Assembly: GCA_002730655.1 (NCBI GenBank)
Contig: PCAT01000101.1
Span: forward strand, 1-17,269
Direction of reading: 5' to 3'
Length of the DNA stretch: 17,269 bases
Origin: Balneola sp.
GTDB taxonomy: Bacteria; Bacteroidota; Rhodothermia; Balneolales; Balneolaceae
Numbering within the stretch: the stretch's first letter is position 1; each line of letters opens with the position of its first letter. The position numbers and the translations under genes are program-made. This document shows positions 14,800-17,269 of the stretch, piece after piece. Under the pieces are notes generated by a model, which saw only the letters and a program-made list of their open reading frames with translations, was not told the DNA's origin and ran no database searches.

Positions 14800-16005
14800 T
14801 CAGCCATTTATCTCTTCCATTATCTGGTGGAAGAGGTGGAATTGGTTTCGTGCTCGTACCAAATTATGCTCTGGATAATTACAGGAGTAATAAAGGTTGC
14901 CATTGAGGAAATCGGTATAGAACCGAAGACCCATAATAAAAGTCATATAAGAACAAGCTAAATGGATATATCGCCGATCTACCTCAGTTATTAAGCTACT
15001 AACCTCTGATAAAAAAGAGTCTTGATACTGTTGGTAATACACCCAATTCATACGAACTTCCATTAGATCAAGTTCGTCCTCTTTGGTGGATGTAGCAATG
15101 CTTCGTAGACCATCACCTAAATCAAATAACAAAGATCCAGGCATCACGGTATCTAGATCTAGTACTATCGTAGATTTATTTTTTGGATGAATGAGCAAGT
15201 TACTGAGTTTGGCATCATTATGCGATAATTGTGCAAAACTGCCACCATTCTCACTGCTAAGAGCATTTTCCATGGATAAGAATATAGGGAGATATTTTTT
15301 TATGTTGATGTTCCAGGCAACAAGGTCAAATCGCAATTTTTGCGATTCCTGTTGGGTACTCAGGTGTAATGGGCCATGGTATTTTGCCCATGCTGTGTGG
15401 TATTGGTGGGCTCGATGTTGGATGCTGTGGAAGGCCTCAAGAGTGGGTTTAAATTCTTCGGTAGTCAAGTTAGGTTTTGTATGTAAACTATTTTCTTGAA
15501 GATTTTTTTCTATCATTAGATCATTTTTATGCTCTAGCTTGATCCTCTGATTAGCATCTCGTTGATTAAGTACTTTTGAAAACCGACCAAAAGCTCTGCC
15601 TGCATTATGAGCAATTTCAAGCGAAGGACAATATTCATAACAAACATGTTCATCATAAAAAGTATACAATCGCCAAGGCTGATGGTCTGCATCCCAATAA
15701 TAAAGGCTTTCAGCCGAATAGGGTACTATTTCAGGTAGTTGAATCTTTAGAGTTTCTATAGACTCCTTTTTGAATAGTTGAATAAGAGCTTGGTGATTTT
15801 TTTCAACCTGTTCGGGCTTAGTGAAAACCTGTGTGTTAATTCTCTGAAGAATCCAGGTTGGCGTGCCTGATTGTTGAATGAGGTAACTTTCATGAATGTG
15901 ACCAAGCCCTAGTTGCTGCACCTCAAGTTCATCAACCAGTATCTCAGGTATGAAGGAGTGTACTTTATGTATTAGCTCTGATGAGGTTTTTTTTTTAATT
16001 GACAT
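14800..16005 (-). CDS. APH-fold sugar kinase, NahK-like (N-acetylhexosamine 1-kinase family)
   Basis: Predicted cytoplasmic kinase of the aminoglycoside-phosphotransferase fold, 401 residues. The N-terminal lobe has 'LGLGHIHESYLI' (32-43) and 'WILQRINTQVF' (51-61), both typical of NahK and its relatives. The catalytic loop 'LSHNDAKLSNLLI' gives His262, Asp264 and Asn269, and the metal-binding segment 'VLDLDTVMPGSLLFDLGD' gives Asp283 and Asp285. NahK from Bifidobacterium makes the 1-phosphate of N-acetylgalactosamine or N-acetylglucosamine. That reaction fits the nucleotidyltransferase gene ending 3 bases upstream, whose product would use a sugar-1-phosphate. Homologues are often mislabelled as antibiotic kinases or mucin desulfatases; nothing here suggests antibiotic resistance. 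It is the last gene of the minus-strand operon. The exact sugar (GalNAc, GlcNAc or galactose) is not fixed by the sequence. Confidence 0.8.
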   Translation of the reverse strand: MSIKKKTSSELIHKVHSFIPEILVDELEVQQLGLGHIHESYLIQQSGTPTWILQRINTQVFTKPEQVEKNHQALIQLFKKESIETLKIQLPEIVPYSAESLYYWDADHQPWRLYTFYDEHVCYEYCPSLEIAHNAGRAFGRFSKVLNQRDANQRIKLEHKNDLMIEKNLQENSLHTKPNLTTEEFKPTLEAFHSIQHRAHQYHTAWAKYHGPLHLSTQQESQKLRFDLVAWNINIKKYLPIFLSMENALSSENGGSFAQLSHNDAKLSNLLIHPKNKSTIVLDLDTVMPGSLLFDLGDGLRSIATSTKEDELDLMEVRMNWVYYQQYQDSFLSEVSSLITEVDRRYIHLACSYMTFIMGLRFYTDFLNGNLYYSCNYPEHNLVRARNQFHLFHQIMEEING

Positions 16006-16008
16006 AGC

Positions 16009-16962
16009 TTAATTGGATATGGCTTGTTGCGTCCAAAGGGGTGTTGGGTAAACCCCTTCTTGTACCAAATCGAGCAATGAATCACGAACAATGGGCGCAT
16101 CATCCGGATAGGTAACCCCAAACCAGACAGAATTACTCTCGAGTACCGGAACCGAAAGACCTCGTTCGATACAAGACTGTAGTGCGCTGGGAATATAGCA
16201 TTCCGCCGAGAGTTGCTGTGGATTCGTTCCCTCTATTTGTTCGGTAAAAAATTTGGCTAGTAGATCTTCAAGTAATGGAAATATAGCTGAACTAAATCCC
16301 ATTAAATTCATCGAAACAATTTCGGTACCAACTAATCTAAATTCAGTATTATTTTCTTTGTACCAAATCGACGTTCCGTCTGTCTCAATATGAGTTCGTT
16401 CAACGATTCGATTTAGCTTACCATCCTTTATATCACATATACCTCTTGAAACAGAGCCATGTCCTGAAAGTGTTTGAATGATGGGATATCCAACCATACA
16501 GGCGTTCAGGGAATGATTATCTAGCTTTTTTAAGTGCTGGGCTATTTGAAGGAACGCATCGCGTCCATAAAAGTCATCAGCATTGATTATGGCAAAAGGT
16601 TTACTGGTACATTCGCGTGCAGCCCATAATGCATGTGCCGTTCCCCACGGTTTTGTACGCTCCACCGGCCATTCACAACCCTCTGGTAGATCGTCCATCT
16701 TTTGTAATTCGCACTCAAAATAAGCTTCGGGATAGTACTTGTTCCTATAGCTGCCCCATCTAGCTTCCAGTGCTTCTTTGAAGCTAGGCATCATCGATTC
16801 TCGAATCACAAAAACGATCTGAGTAAAACCGGCCATTAACCCGTCATAAATTGCGTAGTCGAGCAAGCTTTCTTGATTCGGTCCTAGGCCATCGGTTTGT
16901 TTTTGGCCTCCGTACCGACTACCTAAACCCGCTGCAAGTATGACCAGTGAGATGGATTGCAT
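16009..16962 (-). CDS. Sugar-1-phosphate nucleotidyltransferase
   Basis: Enzyme of the NTP_transferase fold, 317 residues, expected to join a sugar-1-phosphate to a nucleoside triphosphate (probably UTP). The nucleotide-binding signature 'LAAGLGSRYGGQKQ' (9-22) is followed by 'DGLGPNQESLLDYAIYD' (24-40). 'KPWGTAHALWAAR' (104-116) and 'AIINADDFYGRDAF' (124-137) are the base/sugar and metal-binding motifs, with Asp129-Asp130 as likely metal ligands. The Gly-Gly after Tyr17 and the 'NADDFYG' form set this group apart from GalU and GlmU. The start lies 7 bases after the upstream GH109-like gene stop and the stop lies 3 bases before the kinase start, so the three are almost certainly co-transcribed. 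In this setting it would make UDP-N-acetylhexosamine or UDP-hexose from the kinase product; the specificity is inferred. Confidence 0.85.
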   Translation of the reverse strand: MQSISLVILAAGLGSRYGGQKQTDGLGPNQESLLDYAIYDGLMAGFTQIVFVIRESMMPSFKEALEARWGSYRNKYYPEAYFECELQKMDDLPEGCEWPVERTKPWGTAHALWAARECTSKPFAIINADDFYGRDAFLQIAQHLKKLDNHSLNACMVGYPIIQTLSGHGSVSRGICDIKDGKLNRIVERTHIETDGTSIWYKENNTEFRLVGTEIVSMNLMGFSSAIFPLLEDLLAKFFTEQIEGTNPQQLSAECYIPSALQSCIERGLSVPVLESNSVWFGVTYPDDAPIVRDSLLDLVQEGVYPTPLWTQQAISN

Positions 16963-16969
16963 AGGAAGT

Positions 16970-17269
16970 TTAGAGATCCCCTAGGCCAAATACAGGTGCG
17001 CGATGCATCCATGCACCTTGGGTAAAATCAGGTATTTCCTGAGGAGCACCGCCCTCGGCAATTGAACGCTCGGATAATGGGGTGATGACCCGCATCACGG
17101 CCCCATCATATACATCAATCACTGGTGCAACCTGCCTCCTAACACTTTCAATGAAGGCCCGATCCAGGAAGAAGTCCATTCCTCCATGCCCGGAATTTGC
17201 GGCTTCTTCGCCATACTGCTTCCATAGGGGATGATCGTACTTGTCAAACCATTCAGATCCAGCATCCCA
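16970..17269 (-). CDS. Gfo/Idh/MocA protein, GH109-like (alpha-N-acetylgalactosaminidase type), C-terminal 99 residues
   Basis: The frame is open to the right edge of the window, so only the C-terminal 99 residues are visible; the Met encoded at 17179 is internal, not the start. The visible part contains 'YDHPLWKQYGEEA' and 'SGHGGMDFFLD' followed by 'IDVYDGAVMRVITPLSERSI' and 'EIPDFTQGAW'. This run of motifs is what I know from GH109 glycosidases and their close relatives, which use bound NAD+ to cleave alpha-linked N-acetylgalactosamine. The NAD-binding Rossmann domain would lie outside the window, and so would any signal peptide. It is the upstream gene of the operon with the nucleotidyltransferase and kinase genes. 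Many GH109-like proteins are uncharacterised, so the activity is tentative; the alternative is a plain sugar oxidoreductase of the same fold. Confidence 0.72.
   Translation of the reverse strand, partial: WDAGSEWFDKYDHPLWKQYGEEAANSGHGGMDFFLDRAFIESVRRQVAPVIDVYDGAVMRVITPLSERSIAEGGAPQEIPDFTQGAWMHRAPVFGLGDL

Noticed and set aside
14812..14835. 8-bp inverted repeat CTCTTCCA/TGGAAGAG at the end of the kinase gene, possible terminator for the symporter
   Set aside because: It lies in coding sequence, and no T run follows on the plus strand.
15191..15499. Open frame on the plus strand inside the kinase gene
   Set aside because: It is antisense to the conserved catalytic loop of the kinase, and the translation has unusual composition with no motif.
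14800..16005. Antibiotic-resistance kinase (aminoglycoside phosphotransferase)
   Set aside because: The fold is shared, but the 'LQRIN' and 'DLDTVMPG' motifs and the nucleotidyltransferase neighbour fit the sugar 1-kinase branch.
1..17269. Defence systems, prophage, transposons, CRISPR arrays
   Set aside because: I found no transposase, integrase, phage structural, toxin-antitoxin or nuclease genes, and no spaced direct repeats. The genes are ordinary efflux, wall, signalling and sugar-metabolism genes.

Overview
The window looks like chromosomal DNA of a free-living, probably marine Gram-negative bacterium of the Bacteroidota/Balneolota kind. The reasons are: AT-rich DNA; A/T-rich leaders with almost no Shine-Dalgarno sequences; a DUF4293 membrane protein, a family I associate with Bacteroidota; TolC-type outer-membrane and lipoprotein genes; and a sodium-coupled sugar symporter. 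I see no insertion sequences, phage genes, CRISPR arrays, rRNA or tRNA. Placement below phylum level is inference only.

Layout. (1) 1-6536, plus strand: the 3' end of a TetR-type repressor gene, then a complete tripartite efflux pump: TolC-family outer-membrane channel, membrane-fusion adaptor and RND transporter. (2) 6549-8005, plus: a DUF4293 membrane protein and an EamA/DMT transporter, packed close behind the pump. (3) 8094-9635, plus: an MltF-type lipoprotein lytic transglycosylase. (4) 12230-9640, minus: a tight three-gene partner-switching operon (STAS anti-anti-sigma protein, RsbW-like kinase, GAF-GAF-PP2C phosphatase), meeting the transglycosylase gene tail to tail 4 bases away. (5) 12967-12503, minus: a SPOR-domain lipoprotein with an unusually long, hairpin-rich 3' region (12311-12502) that ends in a strong intrinsic terminator. 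(6) 13135-14775, plus: a very close relative of the Vibrio sodium/galactose symporter vSGLT. (7) 17269-14800, minus: a GH109-like Gfo/Idh/MocA protein (cut by the window end), a sugar nucleotidyltransferase and a NahK-like sugar 1-kinase, with 7- and 3-base gaps.

How the genes may work together. The first block is a self-contained exporter whose repressor lies directly upstream. The partner-switching operon is a signal relay: the phosphatase would dephosphorylate Ser59 of the STAS protein, which would then sequester the kinase. No sigma factor or other target is encoded here. The last block, with the convergent symporter, reads as a sugar salvage route: a glycosidase-like enzyme releases a hexose or N-acetylhexosamine, the symporter imports sugar, the kinase makes the sugar-1-phosphate, and the nucleotidyltransferase makes the nucleotide sugar. 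The substrate is inferred from family resemblance, not shown by the sequence.

Nothing here is clearly a new kind of system. The most promising leads are the structured RNA-like segment at 12311-12490, the coupled salvage cluster, the orphan partner-switching operon, and the altered proton-relay residues in the RND pump.
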